Shown piece after piece: positions 43,313 to 52,598 of a stretch of 64,000 nt of DNA. The position numbers and the translations under genes are program-made. The stretch comes from Rhodanobacter sp. Root480 (GTDB lineage Bacteria; Pseudomonadota; Gammaproteobacteria; Xanthomonadales; Rhodanobacteraceae), in assembly GCF_001426645.1 (NCBI RefSeq), contig NZ_LMEX01000002.1, forward strand, positions 1,074,322-1,138,321, read 5' to 3'. Each line of letters begins with the position of its first letter. Position 1 is the first letter of the stretch. The notes under the pieces were generated by a model, which saw nothing but the letters and a program-made list of their open reading frames with translations, ran no database searches and was not told the DNA's origin.

Positions 43313-44161
43313 ATGTACCAGAAGACCTACCACGCCACCCACCCCGACATGATGGACGGCGCCAGCAACGACCAGCTGCGCGACCGCTACCTGATGAGCG
43401 ACTTGTTCGCCGCCGACGAGGTCCGCCTCAACTACAGCCACAACGAGCGCTTCGTGATCGGTGGCGCCGCCCCGGTGAAGCAGGCGCTGGCGCTGCCGCA
43501 GCAGACCGAGCCGGCCTCCGCCGCCGGCCAGCCGTTCCTGCAGCGGCGCGAGCTGGGCGCGGTGAACGTGGGTGGCGGCGTGGGCCGCATCCGTGTCGAC
43601 GGCCAGGTGTTCGAGATGCAACCCAAGGACGGCCTGTACGTGCCGATGGGCAGCGCCGAGGTGAGTTTTGAATCCGTCGATCCGGCCAACCCGGCGCGCT
43701 TCTACCTGATCTCCACCCCCGCGCACGCCCGTTTCGAGCTGAAGCACATCCCGATCGACCAGGCCGTGGCGCTGGAGCGCGGCGCGCTGGAAACCTCCAA
43801 CGAGCGCACCATCTACCAGTACATCGTGCCGGCCACCTGTGCCTCGTCGCAGCTGCTGCTGGGGCTGACCGTGCTCAAGCCCGGCAGCGTGTGGAACACC
43901 ATGCCGCCGCACCTGCACGACCGCCGCTCGGAGGTGTACTTCTATTTCGACCTGGGCGAGAACGACCGCGTCTACCACTTCATGGGCGCGCCCGATGCGC
44001 AGCGCCACATCGTGATCGCCGACGGCGAGGCGGTGGTGTCGCCGCCGTGGTCGATCCACATGGGCGCCGGCACCAGCAACTACTGTTTCATCTGGGCGAT
44101 GGGCGGCGAGAATCTCGATTACACCGACATGCACGTGCTCGACATCTGCCAGTTGAAGTGA
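43313..44161 (+). CDS. kduI: 5-dehydro-4-deoxy-D-glucuronate isomerase
   Basis: A 282-residue cupin enzyme that isomerises 5-keto-4-deoxyuronate from unsaturated uronates to 2,5-diketo-3-deoxygluconate. The start at 43313 ([12 protein letters not shown]) matches the family and has AGGA just upstream. Two in-frame ATGs further up are less fitting. Metal-ligand motif [15 protein letters not shown] and the C-terminal [24 protein letters not shown] are seen. Length is close to E. coli KduI (278). It is followed after 7 bp by kduD. Confidence 0.96.
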   Translation: MYQKTYHATHPDMMDGASNDQLRDRYLMSDLFAADEVRLNYSHNERFVIGGAAPVKQALALPQQTEPASAAGQPFLQRRELGAVNVGGGVGRIRVDGQVFEMQPKDGLYVPMGSAEVSFESVDPANPARFYLISTPAHARFELKHIPIDQAVALERGALETSNERTIYQYIVPATCASSQLLLGLTVLKPGSVWNTMPPHLHDRRSEVYFYFDLGENDRVYHFMGAPDAQRHIVIADGEAVVSPPWSIHMGAGTSNYCFIWAMGGENLDYTDMHVLDICQLK

Positions 44162-44168
44162 GGTCGCC

Positions 44169-44924
44169 ATGAATCCCTTCTCATTGCAGGGCAAGGTGGC
44201 CCTGGTCAGCGGCGCCAATACCGGCCTGGGCCAGGCCATGGCGATCGCGCTGGCCGAAGCCGGCGCCGACGTGGCCGCCGTGGGGCGCACCGATCCGGCC
44301 GACACCGCCCAAGCGGTGCGCGCCGCCGGGCGCCGCTTCCACTGGGTCAAGGCGTCGCTGGATACCGCCGCGCCGGTCCCCGCCATCATCGAAGCCGTCG
44401 AGCGCGAGCTGGGCGGCATCGATATCCTGGTCAACAACGCCGGCACCATCCGCCGCAACGACGCGCTGGATTTCAGCGAGGAGGACTGGGACGCGGTGAT
44501 GGGCGTGAACCTGAAGACCGTGTTCTTCCTTTCGCAGGCCGTGGCGCGACGGCTGGTGGAGCGCAAGCGGCCCGGCAAGATCGTCAACATCGCCTCGATG
44601 CTGTCGTTCCAGGGCGGTATCCGGGTGGCCTCCTATACGGCCAGCAAATCCGGTCTGCTGGGGCTGACCCGGCTGCTGGCCAACGAGTGGGCCGCGCACG
44701 GCATCAACGTCAACGCAATCGCGCCCGGCTATTTCGAAACCAACAACACCACCGCGCTGCGCGCCGACGAAAAGCGCCAACGCGAGATCGTGGCGCGCAT
44801 CCCGGCAGGCCGCTGGGGCGTGCCGGCCGACCTGGCCGGTGCGGTGGTGTTCCTGGCCGCAGCCGCCTCGGATTACGTGCACGGCACGGTGTTGCCGGTG
44901 GATGGGGGCTGGCTGGCGCGCTAA
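44169..44924 (+). CDS. kduD: 2-dehydro-3-deoxy-D-gluconate 5-dehydrogenase
   Basis: A 251-residue classical SDR. NAD-binding GANTGLGQ at the N-terminus, NNAGTIRR, the catalytic Ser in NIASMLSFQGG and YTASK (Tyr and Lys) are all present, plus the C-terminal GTVLPVDGGWLAR. The family N-terminus MNPFSLQGKVALVSG decides the start. It reduces 2,5-diketo-3-deoxygluconate to KDG, the same intermediate made by UxaA. The two divergent operons therefore converge on KDG. The KDG kinase and aldolase are not in this window. Confidence 0.95.
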   Translation: MNPFSLQGKVALVSGANTGLGQAMAIALAEAGADVAAVGRTDPADTAQAVRAAGRRFHWVKASLDTAAPVPAIIEAVERELGGIDILVNNAGTIRRNDALDFSEEDWDAVMGVNLKTVFFLSQAVARRLVERKRPGKIVNIASMLSFQGGIRVASYTASKSGLLGLTRLLANEWAAHGINVNAIAPGYFETNNTTALRADEKRQREIVARIPAGRWGVPADLAGAVVFLAAAASDYVHGTVLPVDGGWLAR

Positions 44925-44940
44925 CAGGCTCACTGCTGTT

Positions 44941-45011
44941 GTAGGAGCGGCTTCAGCCGCGACGCTTTTCGCACCTTGGGCAAGAGCGTCGCGGCTGAAG
45001 CCGCTCCTACA
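44941..45011. repeat. REP-like inverted pair
   Basis: GTAGGAGCGGCTTCAGCCGC is matched by GCGGCTGAAGCCGCTCCTAC after a short spacer. It is a compact copy of the hairpin family at the convergent ends of kduD and the next gene. Confidence 0.87.
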
Positions 45012-45025
45012 CGAGCCGCGCGAAC

Positions 45026-45670
45026 TTACGGATTCGCGCCGCTGAACGTCTGCACCGTGGCGCCTTTCACCGGGCCGATCTGCGCGCTGTCGCTGACCTT
45101 CAGCACCACGTCGCGGCGAAATTCCAGCGTGCCCTTGACCACGGCATGCGGGCCGATCACCACGGTTGGCTTGCGGTCGTTCCCGCCAAACCAACTGCTG
45201 GATTTGTCGACCAGGATGCCGCCTTCCACCTGCGAGCCGGCGCCGACGGTGATATCCCCGGCCACCGTTTCGATGCCGCCGGCCACATGCGCCGCGTCCA
45301 GCGTGATGGCGCCATTGACGTTGCTGAGCTTGCCGCCGATGTCGGCGCCCCTGGCCAGCTCGACGCTGCCGTTGGTGGCATCGACGTCGCCGTTGACCTT
45401 GCTGTCGGTGCCGAGGTGGATGGCGCCGTTCACCGTGCTGAGCTCGGCCGCCTGCGCGCGCTCGCCCAGGGTCACCGCGCCGTTGACGGTCTGAGCCTCC
45501 TTGACGATGGCGCCGGCGCCGATCTCCACCGCGCCATTGACGGTGCTGACGTCACCGGCGTGCTGCCCGGCCTCCACCCGCGCGGCGCCATTGATCTTGT
45601 CGATATCGTTGTCGCTGGCCGCGGCCAGCAGCGGCAGAACCAGGAGCAGGGCAAACAGGATGCGACGCAT
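45026..45670 (-). CDS. Exported beta-repeat (bactofilin-like/polymer-forming) protein
   Basis: A 214-residue exported protein. The start at 45670 gives the signal peptide MRRILFALLLVLPLLAAAS. The mature part is built of about seven repeats of 18-20 residues with a (T/I)NGA core: KINGAARV, TVNGAVEI, TVNGAVTL, TVNGAIHL, ATNGSVEL, NVNGAITL. This pattern predicts a right-handed beta-solenoid like bactofilins or other polymer-forming cytoskeletal folds, but in the periplasm. It ends in a different segment (SSSWFGGNDRKPTVVIG). Function unknown. A structural or surface role is inferred. Confidence 0.75.
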   Translation of the reverse strand: MRRILFALLLVLPLLAAASDNDIDKINGAARVEAGQHAGDVSTVNGAVEIGAGAIVKEAQTVNGAVTLGERAQAAELSTVNGAIHLGTDSKVNGDVDATNGSVELARGADIGGKLSNVNGAITLDAAHVAGGIETVAGDITVGAGSQVEGGILVDKSSSWFGGNDRKPTVVIGPHAVVKGTLEFRRDVVLKVSDSAQIGPVKGATVQTFSGANP

Positions 45671-45816
45671 GGGCAGTTCCTCGTGATGGGTGACGGCTTG
45701 AGATGCGCTGGCGGCCCCATGGGTTGGCATGACCTGTGGCAGGGCTGTATTTGACGATACCCGATGCTGGGCTGCACCATTCATCGTTTCCCTCCTCTGC
45801 ACAAACGGCGCCCACC

Positions 45817-46560
45817 ATGCACAAACTCGTACTGATCCGGCACGGCCAATCCCAGTGGAATCTCGACAACCGCTTCAGCGGCTGGGCCGACGTCGATCTC
45901 ACCGAACAGGGCGTGGCCGAGGCCGCCGAGGCGGGCCGCCTGCTGAAGGAGGCCGGCTACACGTTCGACGTGGCGCACACCTCGGTGCTCAAGCGCGCCG
46001 TGCGCACGCTGTGGGGCGTGCAGGATGCGATGGAGCTGATGTGGATCCCGGTGCTGACCGACTGGCGCCTCAACGAGCGCCACTACGGCGCATTGACCGG
46101 CCTCAACAAGGCCGAGACAGCCACAAAGTTCGGCGAGGACCAGGTGAAGATCTGGCGCCGCAGCTACGACATCCCGCCGCCGGCACTGGAGCGCAGCGCC
46201 AACGAGTCGGTGAACGACCCGCGCTACGCCACGCTCGACCCCAAGGACATCCCCGACACCGAGTGCCTGAAAGACACCGTGGCCCGCGTGCTGCCGTACT
46301 GGCACGAGGTGCTGGCGCCGGCGATCAAGGCCGGCCAGCGTGTGGTGGTGGCCGCGCACGGCAACTCCCTGCGCGCACTGGTGAAATACCTGGACGGCAT
46401 TTCCGACGAAGCCATCGTGGAATTGAACATCCCCAACGGCGTGCCGCTGGTCTATGAATTCGACGACGAGCTGACACCGCTGCGCCACTACTACCTGGGC
46501 GATGCGGATGCGATCGCGGCGAAGATGGCTGCGGTGGCGAATCAGGGGAAGGCGAAGTAA
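45817..46560 (+). CDS. gpmA: 2,3-bisphosphoglycerate-dependent phosphoglycerate mutase
   Basis: A 247-residue glycolytic enzyme interconverting 3- and 2-phosphoglycerate. The phosphohistidine is His9 in [27 protein letters not shown] and [16 protein letters not shown] provide the second His and phosphate contacts. Length matches dPGM (about 250). The start at 45817 ([10 protein letters not shown]) fits the family. It is divergent from the repeat-protein gene. Confidence 0.96.
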   Translation: MHKLVLIRHGQSQWNLDNRFSGWADVDLTEQGVAEAAEAGRLLKEAGYTFDVAHTSVLKRAVRTLWGVQDAMELMWIPVLTDWRLNERHYGALTGLNKAETATKFGEDQVKIWRRSYDIPPPALERSANESVNDPRYATLDPKDIPDTECLKDTVARVLPYWHEVLAPAIKAGQRVVVAAHGNSLRALVKYLDGISDEAIVELNIPNGVPLVYEFDDELTPLRHYYLGDADAIAAKMAAVANQGKAK

Positions 46561-46597
46561 GCCAGTAATAACTTCGTTGCGGCTTTCCCGCGACGTG

Positions 46598-46760
46598 TCC
46601 CCCTCTCCCTACCCTCTCCCCGCAGGGGAGAAGGGATTACGGCATCTTTCGATTTTGAGGCGCGGCGTTGTGTGGGCTTGCCGCCGCGAAACGCGGAAGT
46701 CCGAAGCCACCGTGACCTCCTCTCCCCCTTGGGGAGAGGAAAGAGGAGAGGGGCCGGTGC
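46598..46760. repeat. CTCCCC/GGGGAG hairpin repeats in the gpmA-DUF1453 gap
   Basis: CCCTCTCCCCGCAGGGGAGAAGGG and CTCTCCCCCTTGGGGAGAGG each fold into hairpins. They belong to the same family as the cluster after hemC. The rest of the ~320-bp gap (46561-46884) shows nothing recognisable. Confidence 0.78.
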
Positions 46761-46884
46761 TTGCGGAGAAACCGGTGCAACGCTTCGGTATCGGCCCCGT
46801 GCACACAAAAACACTGACAACCGTCACTCGTCAGCGCAACGACCGCCGCACTAAGCTGGCGCCATCCCGTCACCGGATCGCGCC

Positions 46885-47436
46885 ATGCCCGCGCACATGC
46901 TCAGTTACCTCGTCGCGCTGCCGTTTATCGCCTGGATGATGTGGCGGCGTATCAGCCGGCAGTTCGGCCGCCAGCCGATCCGACGCAAACGCATGGTTTT
47001 CCGGGTGGCCATTTTCGCGGTGGTCGGCGGCTTGCTGCTGCTCAGCGGCCTGCATCGGCTGGCGCTGGCCGAAGGGGCGTTGGCCGGCATGCTGATCGGC
47101 GGCATCATCGGCCTACTGGGGCTGAAACTCACCCGCTTCGAAACCGACCCCGTGCGCGGCGACGGCTACGTGCCCAACACCTGGATCGGCGCGCTGCTCA
47201 CGCTGCTGCTGCTGGGCCGGCTGGCCTGGCGTTTCGCGTTCATCGGCTCGCAGATCCCGCCCGGCGTGGACGACCCGATGGGTCACGCGATGGCAACCCA
47301 CAGCGCCAGCCCGCTGACGATGCTGGTAATCGGCGTGCTGGTCGGCTACTACCTCGTGTATTACAGCGGCTTGCTGATTCACCATCGGCGGTTCCAGCGG
47401 GCGCAGCCAACTTCCACAGCCAGCGACGGCATCTAG
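46885..47436 (+). CDS. Small integral membrane protein (DUF1453/CcdC-like)
   Basis: A 183-residue membrane protein with about five hydrophobic segments (LVALPFIAWMMW, VAIFAVVGGLLLLSGL, AGMLIGGIIGLLGLKLTRF, TWIGALLTLLLLGRLAWRF, LVIGVLVGYYLVYYSGLL). GLKLTRFETDPVRGDGYVPNTWIGA resembles DUF1453/CcdC-like proteins. No cysteine pair is seen, so a role in cytochrome maturation cannot be claimed. The start may be at 46885 or 46897 (MLSYLVALPF). Confidence 0.68.
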   Translation: MPAHMLSYLVALPFIAWMMWRRISRQFGRQPIRRKRMVFRVAIFAVVGGLLLLSGLHRLALAEGALAGMLIGGIIGLLGLKLTRFETDPVRGDGYVPNTWIGALLTLLLLGRLAWRFAFIGSQIPPGVDDPMGHAMATHSASPLTMLVIGVLVGYYLVYYSGLLIHHRRFQRAQPTSTASDGI

Positions 47437-47457
47437 CGATACGTTGATCGAATTTCT

Positions 47458-47543
47458 ACCCGTCATTCCAGCGAACGCTGGAATCCAGTGCCTTCACGCA
47501 GCTGCCGCGGCGCTGGATCCCGGCGTTCGCCGGGATGACGGGT
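47458..47543. repeat. Inverted repeat ACCCGTCATTCC.. / ..GGGATGACGGGT
   Basis: The arms (47458-47488 and 47512-47543) pair almost fully, each with its own inner hairpin (CCAGCGAACGCTGG and CCCGGCGTTCGCCGGG). This is a widespread proteobacterial intergenic repeat. It lies between the converging DUF1453 and zapE genes. Confidence 0.87.
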
Positions 47544-47565
47544 CATGCACCCCCGCGGCGCCACG

Positions 47566-48678
47566 CTAGGGAAGGTGCGCGCTGGCCAGGTATTCCTCGC
47601 TCTGCATCTCGATCAGCCGCGACTCGGTGCGACCGAATTCCGCGCGCAGGCGTTCGCCGTCGTACAGCTCGGTGATCGGCGCGGCGGCGGATAGCACCAG
47701 CTTTACCCGGCGGTCGTAGAACTCGTCCACCAATTGCACGAAACGGCGTGCCGCATCCTCGCTGTAGACGGTGAATTGCGGCACGTTGGCCACGATCACC
47801 GCGGGCCCGGCCTTGGCCAGTTCGATGTAGTCGGCCACCGCGCGCGGGCCTTCGCATAGCGCAGGGAAATCGAACCACAGGATGTTGTCGGCCCGCTTGC
47901 ACAGCGCGATGTCGCGACCGTTGATGTGGATGCTGCCGCCTTCGCGCACCTCGCCGCTGGCCTGGTTGGCGAAGATGCGCTCCAGCGCCCGGTGCGCCTC
48001 GGCGCCGGGCGGGTAGTGGTAGACCGACGCCTGCGCCAGCGCGCGCAACCGCCAGTCGCGCGAGGAGGCCATTTCCACCACGTGGCAATGCTGCTCGATC
48101 AGCGCGATGGCAGGCAGGAAGCGGGCGCGCTGCAGGCCGTCGCGATAGAGATTGGCCGGCGCGGTGTTGGAGGTGGTGACCAGCGCCACACCACGCTCGA
48201 ACAGCGCCTGCAGCAGGTTGGCCAGGATCATCGCATCGCCGATGTCGTTGACCAGGAACTCGTCCAGGCACAGCACGCGGCAATGCGCGGCAAGTTCTTC
48301 CGCCACTTCGTCCAGCGGACTCTGCCGCTCACCCAGCGCGCGCAGGCTGTCGTGCACCTCCGCCATGAAGCGGTGAAAATGCCGACGCCGCGCCACACCG
48401 TGGGGCAGGCTGGCCACGAACAGGTCCATCAGGAAGGTCTTGCCGCGACCGACCGACCCCCACAGGTACAAGCCCGGCACCGCCGCGGCCGGCTCGCTGG
48501 CGAGCAGGGATTTCAGCCGTCCAAACAGGCCGGAGTCGGTTGCAGGTTCGGCGCACAGCGCCGCGCGCATGCGATCGAATTCGGGCAGCAAGGCCAGTTG
48601 GGTCGGGTCCGATTCCCAGCGATGCGCGGCGACGCCGTCGAGATAGCGGGCGGAGGGGGTAAGCGTGGTTTCGGGCAT
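47566..48678 (-). CDS. zapE: Cell division ATPase ZapE (AFG1-like)
   Basis: A 370-residue AAA-like ATPase. Walker A is GSVGRGKT, Walker B is VLCLDEFLVNDIGDAM, and VTTSNTAPANLYRDGLQRARFLPAI is the sensor region of the AFG1/ZapE family. In E. coli ZapE binds FtsZ and affects constriction under stress. The start at 48678 (MPETTLTPSARYL) is preferred to a longer frame that would overlap the neighbouring hydrolase gene. It lies 53 bp after that gene on the same strand. Confidence 0.93.
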   Translation of the reverse strand: MPETTLTPSARYLDGVAAHRWESDPTQLALLPEFDRMRAALCAEPATDSGLFGRLKSLLASEPAAAVPGLYLWGSVGRGKTFLMDLFVASLPHGVARRRHFHRFMAEVHDSLRALGERQSPLDEVAEELAAHCRVLCLDEFLVNDIGDAMILANLLQALFERGVALVTTSNTAPANLYRDGLQRARFLPAIALIEQHCHVVEMASSRDWRLRALAQASVYHYPPGAEAHRALERIFANQASGEVREGGSIHINGRDIALCKRADNILWFDFPALCEGPRAVADYIELAKAGPAVIVANVPQFTVYSEDAARRFVQLVDEFYDRRVKLVLSAAAPITELYDGERLRAEFGRTESRLIEMQSEEYLASAHLP

Positions 48679-48731
48679 GGGCCGATCAAAAAACGGGGTT
48701 CGTGTGGCGTCGCGGAAAACCGTGGTGACGG

Positions 48732-49424
48732 TCAGGCGCCGCTCCGCTTGGCCGGCAACCAGCCACGCACCGCGTGTTTGATGGCGCCGCGCAGGTCCAT
48801 CAGCCGGCGATGGAAGAAGTGGCTGGTCTCGGGCATCCGCACCAGTTCCGGCTTGCGTTTCAACGCATCCACCCAGTCGAACACGGCTTGCGGCTCGACC
48901 ACCTCGTCGGCCTCGCCCTGCACGATCAGCCAGGGGCAGGTGGGCGGCGCAACTGTCTCGAACGCCCAGCGGCCGACCGGCGGCGCGATGCTGACCAGCG
49001 CGTCGGCGCGCAGGCGCACCGCGTTGCGGATGCTGACGTAGCTGCCGAACGAAAAGCCGGCCAGCCACAGCGCATCGTCCGGCCGCGTGCGCCGCACCCA
49101 GGTCACCACCGCGGCCAGGTCGTCGCCCTCGCCGTTGCCCTCGTCATACGTGCCTTCGGACGCGCCGGTGCCGCGGAAATTGAAGCGCACCGTGTCCAGT
49201 CCCGATTCGCGCAACGCCCGCTCCACCATCGTCACCACCTTGTTGTGCATGGTGCCGCCCTGCAGTGGATGCGGGTGGCAGACCACCGCCACGCCACGGC
49301 GGGCGCAGCCGGGGTCGGCGATGTCGCTGATGAGTTCGAGCTTGCCCGCGGGTCCGGCCAGCATGAAACTGGCCGCTTCCTCGGGAAAACTGACGGGATC
49401 GGCGGGTAGCGCAATGGGAGTCAT
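48732..49424 (-). CDS. Alpha/beta hydrolase
   Basis: A 230-residue soluble hydrolase. The motif VVCHPHPLQGGTMHNKVV is typical of the YpfH/CocE-like bacterial subfamily with a conserved HPHP-GG. VRFNFRGTGASEG and the nucleophile elbow GFSFGS follow. The acid is probably Asp in GEADEVVEP and the base His in TSHFFHRRL. No signal peptide. The substrate is unknown. It is divergent from the acpH-like gene and upstream of zapE. Confidence 0.87.
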   Translation of the reverse strand: MTPIALPADPVSFPEEAASFMLAGPAGKLELISDIADPGCARRGVAVVCHPHPLQGGTMHNKVVTMVERALRESGLDTVRFNFRGTGASEGTYDEGNGEGDDLAAVVTWVRRTRPDDALWLAGFSFGSYVSIRNAVRLRADALVSIAPPVGRWAFETVAPPTCPWLIVQGEADEVVEPQAVFDWVDALKRKPELVRMPETSHFFHRRLMDLRGAIKHAVRGWLPAKRSGA

Positions 49425-49472
49425 GCGGACGATCATAACCGCCGGACGGATCGGCTGCCGCAAGGCGCGCCG

Positions 49473-50066
49473 GTGAACCATCTGGCCCACACCCTGCTCG
49501 CCGGCGACGACGAGGCCTTGCAGCTGGGCGGCATGCTGGGCGATTTCGTGCATGGCGCGCCGGACCCGGCACGGTTCGCGCCGCGGGTCATCGACGGCAT
49601 CCGCCTGCATCGCGCCATCGACGTCTATACCGACGCGCACGCCGAGGTGCTGGCGGCCAAGGCGCAGTTGCCGCCGCCGTACCGGCGCTACGCCGGGATC
49701 CTGCTGGACATGTGGTTCGACCATTGCCTGGCGCGCGATTTCTCGCACTGGAGCGGGCAGTCGCTGACGCAGCGCTCGGACGCCCTGCGCGCGCTGCTGC
49801 GCCGGCGCGATGGGTTGCTGCCGCCCGGGTTGCAGCGCTTTTCCGCCTACATGGAACAACACGACCTGCCCGCTGCCTATGCCGACCGCGCCGTGCTGGG
49901 GCAGGCGCTGGCGGGGATTGGGCAACGCCTGAGCCGGGCCAATCCGCTGGATTCGGCAGTGCCGGTATTGGTGGAGCATGAGGCGGTGTTGCAGCGGCAC
50001 TTCGAGGCGTTCTTTCCGCAGGTGCAGGTGTTTGCACGGGAGTGGATTGCGCGACATGCAGAGTAG
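49473..50066 (+). CDS. acpH: ACP phosphodiesterase (AcpH family)
   Basis: A 197-residue cytosolic protein starting with a GTG (MNHLAHTLLAG). The family pattern is seen in NHLAHTLLAGDDEALQLGGMLGDFVHG, IRLHRAIDVYTDAHAEV and GILLDMWFDHCLARDF, with His and Asp residues fitting the HD-like metal site. AcpH removes the phosphopantetheine arm from acyl carrier protein. The name rests on family resemblance. It is divergent from the hydrolase gene. Confidence 0.87.
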   Translation: MNHLAHTLLAGDDEALQLGGMLGDFVHGAPDPARFAPRVIDGIRLHRAIDVYTDAHAEVLAAKAQLPPPYRRYAGILLDMWFDHCLARDFSHWSGQSLTQRSDALRALLRRRDGLLPPGLQRFSAYMEQHDLPAAYADRAVLGQALAGIGQRLSRANPLDSAVPVLVEHEAVLQRHFEAFFPQVQVFAREWIARHAE

Positions 50067-50253
50067 GTTCGGCGTCCTCCCCTGCGGCGGAAGGGGGAGG
50101 GTTAGGAAGGGGTGCTTTTGACTTTTTCCGCCAGCCGGGGCTCCCCATCCCAACCTGCATTCGGGCCATCCTTGGCCCTCACCCTTCGGGCGGCTTCGCC
50201 GTGCAAATCGGCAATCCTGCCGATTTGTCCCCCACAGGGGGAAGGGGCAAACG

Positions 50254-50280
50254 AAAACGCCGCCCGGAGGGCGGCGTTTT
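50254..50280. terminator. Bidirectional rho-independent terminator
   Basis: AAAACGCCGCCC pairs with GGGCGGCGTTTT around a tiny loop, with an A-tract on one side and a T-tract on the other. It works for both the acpH-like gene from the left and the cytochrome gene from the right. The preceding part of the gap (50067-50250) holds CTCCCC-type and other dispersed repeats. Confidence 0.88.
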
Positions 50281-50320
50281 GCGACAGCTTGTTGGATCAG
50301 GCGATGCTCGCCTGATCGAA

Positions 50321-50842
50321 TTACTTCGCCTGATCGACAATCCAATGCACGGCGTTGGTGACCTGCTCGTCGGTCAGCGCCGGGTTGCCGCCCTTGGGCG
50401 GCATGAAGTTGCCGTCGGGGCCGTGGTAACCCTCGATCGCGTGCTTGACCAGGGTGTCGATGCCCTCGGCGATGCGCGGCGCCCATGCGCTCTTGTCGCC
50501 CACCTTCGGCGCGCCGGCGATGCCGCCGGTGTGGCAGCTGGTGCACAGGTGATCGTAGATTTCCTTGCCGTCGGTGGTGCCGCCGTAGGCGACCTGCGAG
50601 GCGGCGGCCTTGGTGGCGGCTTCGGCGGCCGCCTGCATCGCGGCACGGCCGGTGTCGCCCGCGTACACGGCGCCGGCAGGAGCGATCCGCTCGGTAACGC
50701 GCGCCGGCTGGGTCGGGTCGGTTTCCTTCGGCTCGTTGTTGTAGATGCACAACGCCGTGACGATCAGGATCACCGCCACCACCACGAGGCCGCCGATCAT
50801 GATGGCGAACTGGCGCATGGTTGTCTGGTCGGATTTGCTCAT
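50321..50842 (-). CDS. c-type cytochrome (cytochrome c5-like)
   Basis: A 173-residue membrane-anchored cytochrome. The start at 50842 (MSKSDQTTMRQFAIM) gives one N-terminal membrane segment (IMIGGLVVVAVILIVTALCIY) that holds the protein on the periplasmic side. A linker rich in Ala and Glu leads to one heme-binding CTSCH and a Met ligand in NFMPPKGGNP. The family is cytochrome c5/CycB-like, probably shuttling electrons to a terminal oxidase. It is a single-gene unit ending at the strong terminator. Confidence 0.88.
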   Translation of the reverse strand: MSKSDQTTMRQFAIMIGGLVVVAVILIVTALCIYNNEPKETDPTQPARVTERIAPAGAVYAGDTGRAAMQAAAEAATKAAASQVAYGGTTDGKEIYDHLCTSCHTGGIAGAPKVGDKSAWAPRIAEGIDTLVKHAIEGYHGPDGNFMPPKGGNPALTDEQVTNAVHWIVDQAK

Positions 50843-51260
50843 GGAACCGCTCACGCGTGTACTCCAGTCAGTAGATAATCCCGGCCGGGCCCGGTAGGTT
50901 TCGGGCCTGGCCGATAATATGGTCAGCGGCAATGCCGCCAGTGGTAGCGCCATGGCCGCGAGACAACCCGATGCCCCGGCAACCGGTTGGCCCCGTCGAA
51001 GGCAGGCGGATGCCAGCGGCGGATTATAAACGAAGCGGGCCACAAGTTTCAGGCGGGGTGCGGCGTTGGCGATAGTGACCGGCAAGGGTGGCGGCATGGC
51101 ACGGCAACGGCAGCACCGTGTCGTCAGTCATGACACACCCGTGTCAACTGGCATTGTCCCGGTTCGTTGAACTGCCTCTATGCTTTCATCCCGGATCCCC
51201 CACGCCTGCCCGACGCGGTCGTGTTCCCGGCAGCCACACTGCTAAACCCAGGAGTTCTAC
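50843..51260. other. Divergent intergenic region between the cytochrome and mdtA genes
   Basis: About 420 bp without a supported gene, repeat or regulator-like element. It should contain promoters for both neighbours. No TetR- or MarR-type regulator gene for the efflux system is present here or elsewhere in the window. Confidence 0.4.
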
Positions 51261-52493
51261 ATGTCGCGTTTTTGGAAGATCACGTTGATCGTGATTGCGG
51301 TAGTGGTGCTGGCGATCGTGGGCGTGCGCCTGCTGCACAAGCCCGCCGGCAAGGCTGCAGGTGCGCCCGCCGCCGGCGCCAAGGCCGATGGCCCCGAGGC
51401 CACGCCGGTGCCGGTGACGGTGGTGCCGGTGGAGCGGCAGAACGTACCCGTGTTCCTCACCGCGCTGGGCACGGTGCAGGCACTGAACACGGTGACCGTG
51501 AACCCGCAAGTAGGCGGCCAATTGCTGAGCCTGGATTTCCAGGAAGGCCAGCCGGTGAAGAAGGGGCAGGTGCTGGCGCAGATCGACCCGCGCACCTACC
51601 AAGCCGCCCTTGACCAGGCGCTGGCCAAGAAGCGGCAGGACGAAGCGCAGCTGGCCACCGCCAAGAGCAACCTGGCGCGCAGCCAGGACCTGGCGGCCAA
51701 GGGCTATATCTCGAAGCAGGATCTGGACACCCTGCGCAACACCTCCTCGCAGTACCAGGCCGCGGTGGCGTCCGATGCAGCCAGCATCCGCGATGCCCAG
51801 GTGCAGCTGGCGTACACCAAGGTGGTGTCGCCGATCGACGGCCTGGCCGGCATCCGCAACGTGGACCCGGGCAACGTGGTGAGCGCCAGCACGGCGATCG
51901 TCACGCTGACCCAGCTGCATCCGATCTACGTGATGTTCACCCTGCCCGAGCAGAACCTCGACCTGGTGCGCGGCGCCGCCGCCAACGACAGCTCGCCACT
52001 GGAAGTGACCGCACTGGACCGCGTCGACGCCCACCCCATCGCCACGGGCGGCGTGCTGAAGGTGATCGACAACCAGATCGACACCAGCACCGGCACGTTC
52101 CGCCTGAAGTCACAGTTCGCCAACGAGAAGAACGAGCTGTGGCCCGGCCAGTTCGTCAACGTGCGGCTGCAGGTGCGTACCGCCATGGGTGCGCTGGTGA
52201 TCCCGGCGCAAGCCGTGCAGCGCGGCCCCGATGGCGACTACGTCTACCAGGTGCAGGGCGACAGCACGGTCAAGATGCAGGCGGTGGTGGTGGCCGGCGA
52301 AGTGGGCGACAGCCACGTGATGATCGGCAGCGGCCTGAAGGCCGGCGACCGCGTGGTCACCGAGGGCCAGTTCCGGCTGAAGCCAGGCAGCAAGGTCAAC
52401 GCGCTGAAACCCGGCGAAGTGCCGGCGGTGCCGACCCAGGCCGAGCTGGACAAGGCGAAGCAGGACACCAAGGCGGGCCGTCGCAGGCACTGA
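51261..52493 (+). CDS. mdtA: RND efflux periplasmic adaptor (MdtA-like)
   Basis: A 410-residue membrane fusion protein. The N-terminus (MSRFWKITLIVIAVVVLAIVG) is an uncleaved anchor without a lipobox Cys. The lipoyl-like halves flank a hairpin: VNPQVGGQLLSLDFQEGQPVKKGQVLAQIDPRTYQ, a coiled coil of about 60 residues, then AYTKVVSPIDGLAGIRNVDPGNVV. Beta-barrel and membrane-proximal domains follow. The closest layout is MdtA, which works with two inner-membrane pumps, and two such pump genes indeed follow. Confidence 0.9.
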   Translation: MSRFWKITLIVIAVVVLAIVGVRLLHKPAGKAAGAPAAGAKADGPEATPVPVTVVPVERQNVPVFLTALGTVQALNTVTVNPQVGGQLLSLDFQEGQPVKKGQVLAQIDPRTYQAALDQALAKKRQDEAQLATAKSNLARSQDLAAKGYISKQDLDTLRNTSSQYQAAVASDAASIRDAQVQLAYTKVVSPIDGLAGIRNVDPGNVVSASTAIVTLTQLHPIYVMFTLPEQNLDLVRGAAANDSSPLEVTALDRVDAHPIATGGVLKVIDNQIDTSTGTFRLKSQFANEKNELWPGQFVNVRLQVRTAMGALVIPAQAVQRGPDGDYVYQVQGDSTVKMQAVVVAGEVGDSHVMIGSGLKAGDRVVTEGQFRLKPGSKVNALKPGEVPAVPTQAELDKAKQDTKAGRRRH

Positions 52494-52559
52494 CGCGTGA
52501 CACGGGCCACCGCCCACCGGGGCGCGGTCCGCGCGATCCATCTGCCGCTGGCTGGGCAT

Positions 52560-52586
52560 GACCGCGGCTGACGCCGCTCCTACACG
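52560..52586. repeat. Partial REP-like arm between mdtA and mdtB
   Basis: GACCGCGGCTGACGCCGCTC and TACACG resemble one arm of the dispersed hairpin family, slightly degenerate. It ends 12 bp before the mdtB start. Confidence 0.6.
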
Positions 52587-52598
52587 TTTCGGATAGCC

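Noticed and set aside
48732-50750. A ~670-residue minus-strand frame through the hydrolase, acpH and cytochrome genes
   Set aside because: Only the part after ATG 49424 has hydrolase motifs. The remainder is opposite or out of frame to other genes.
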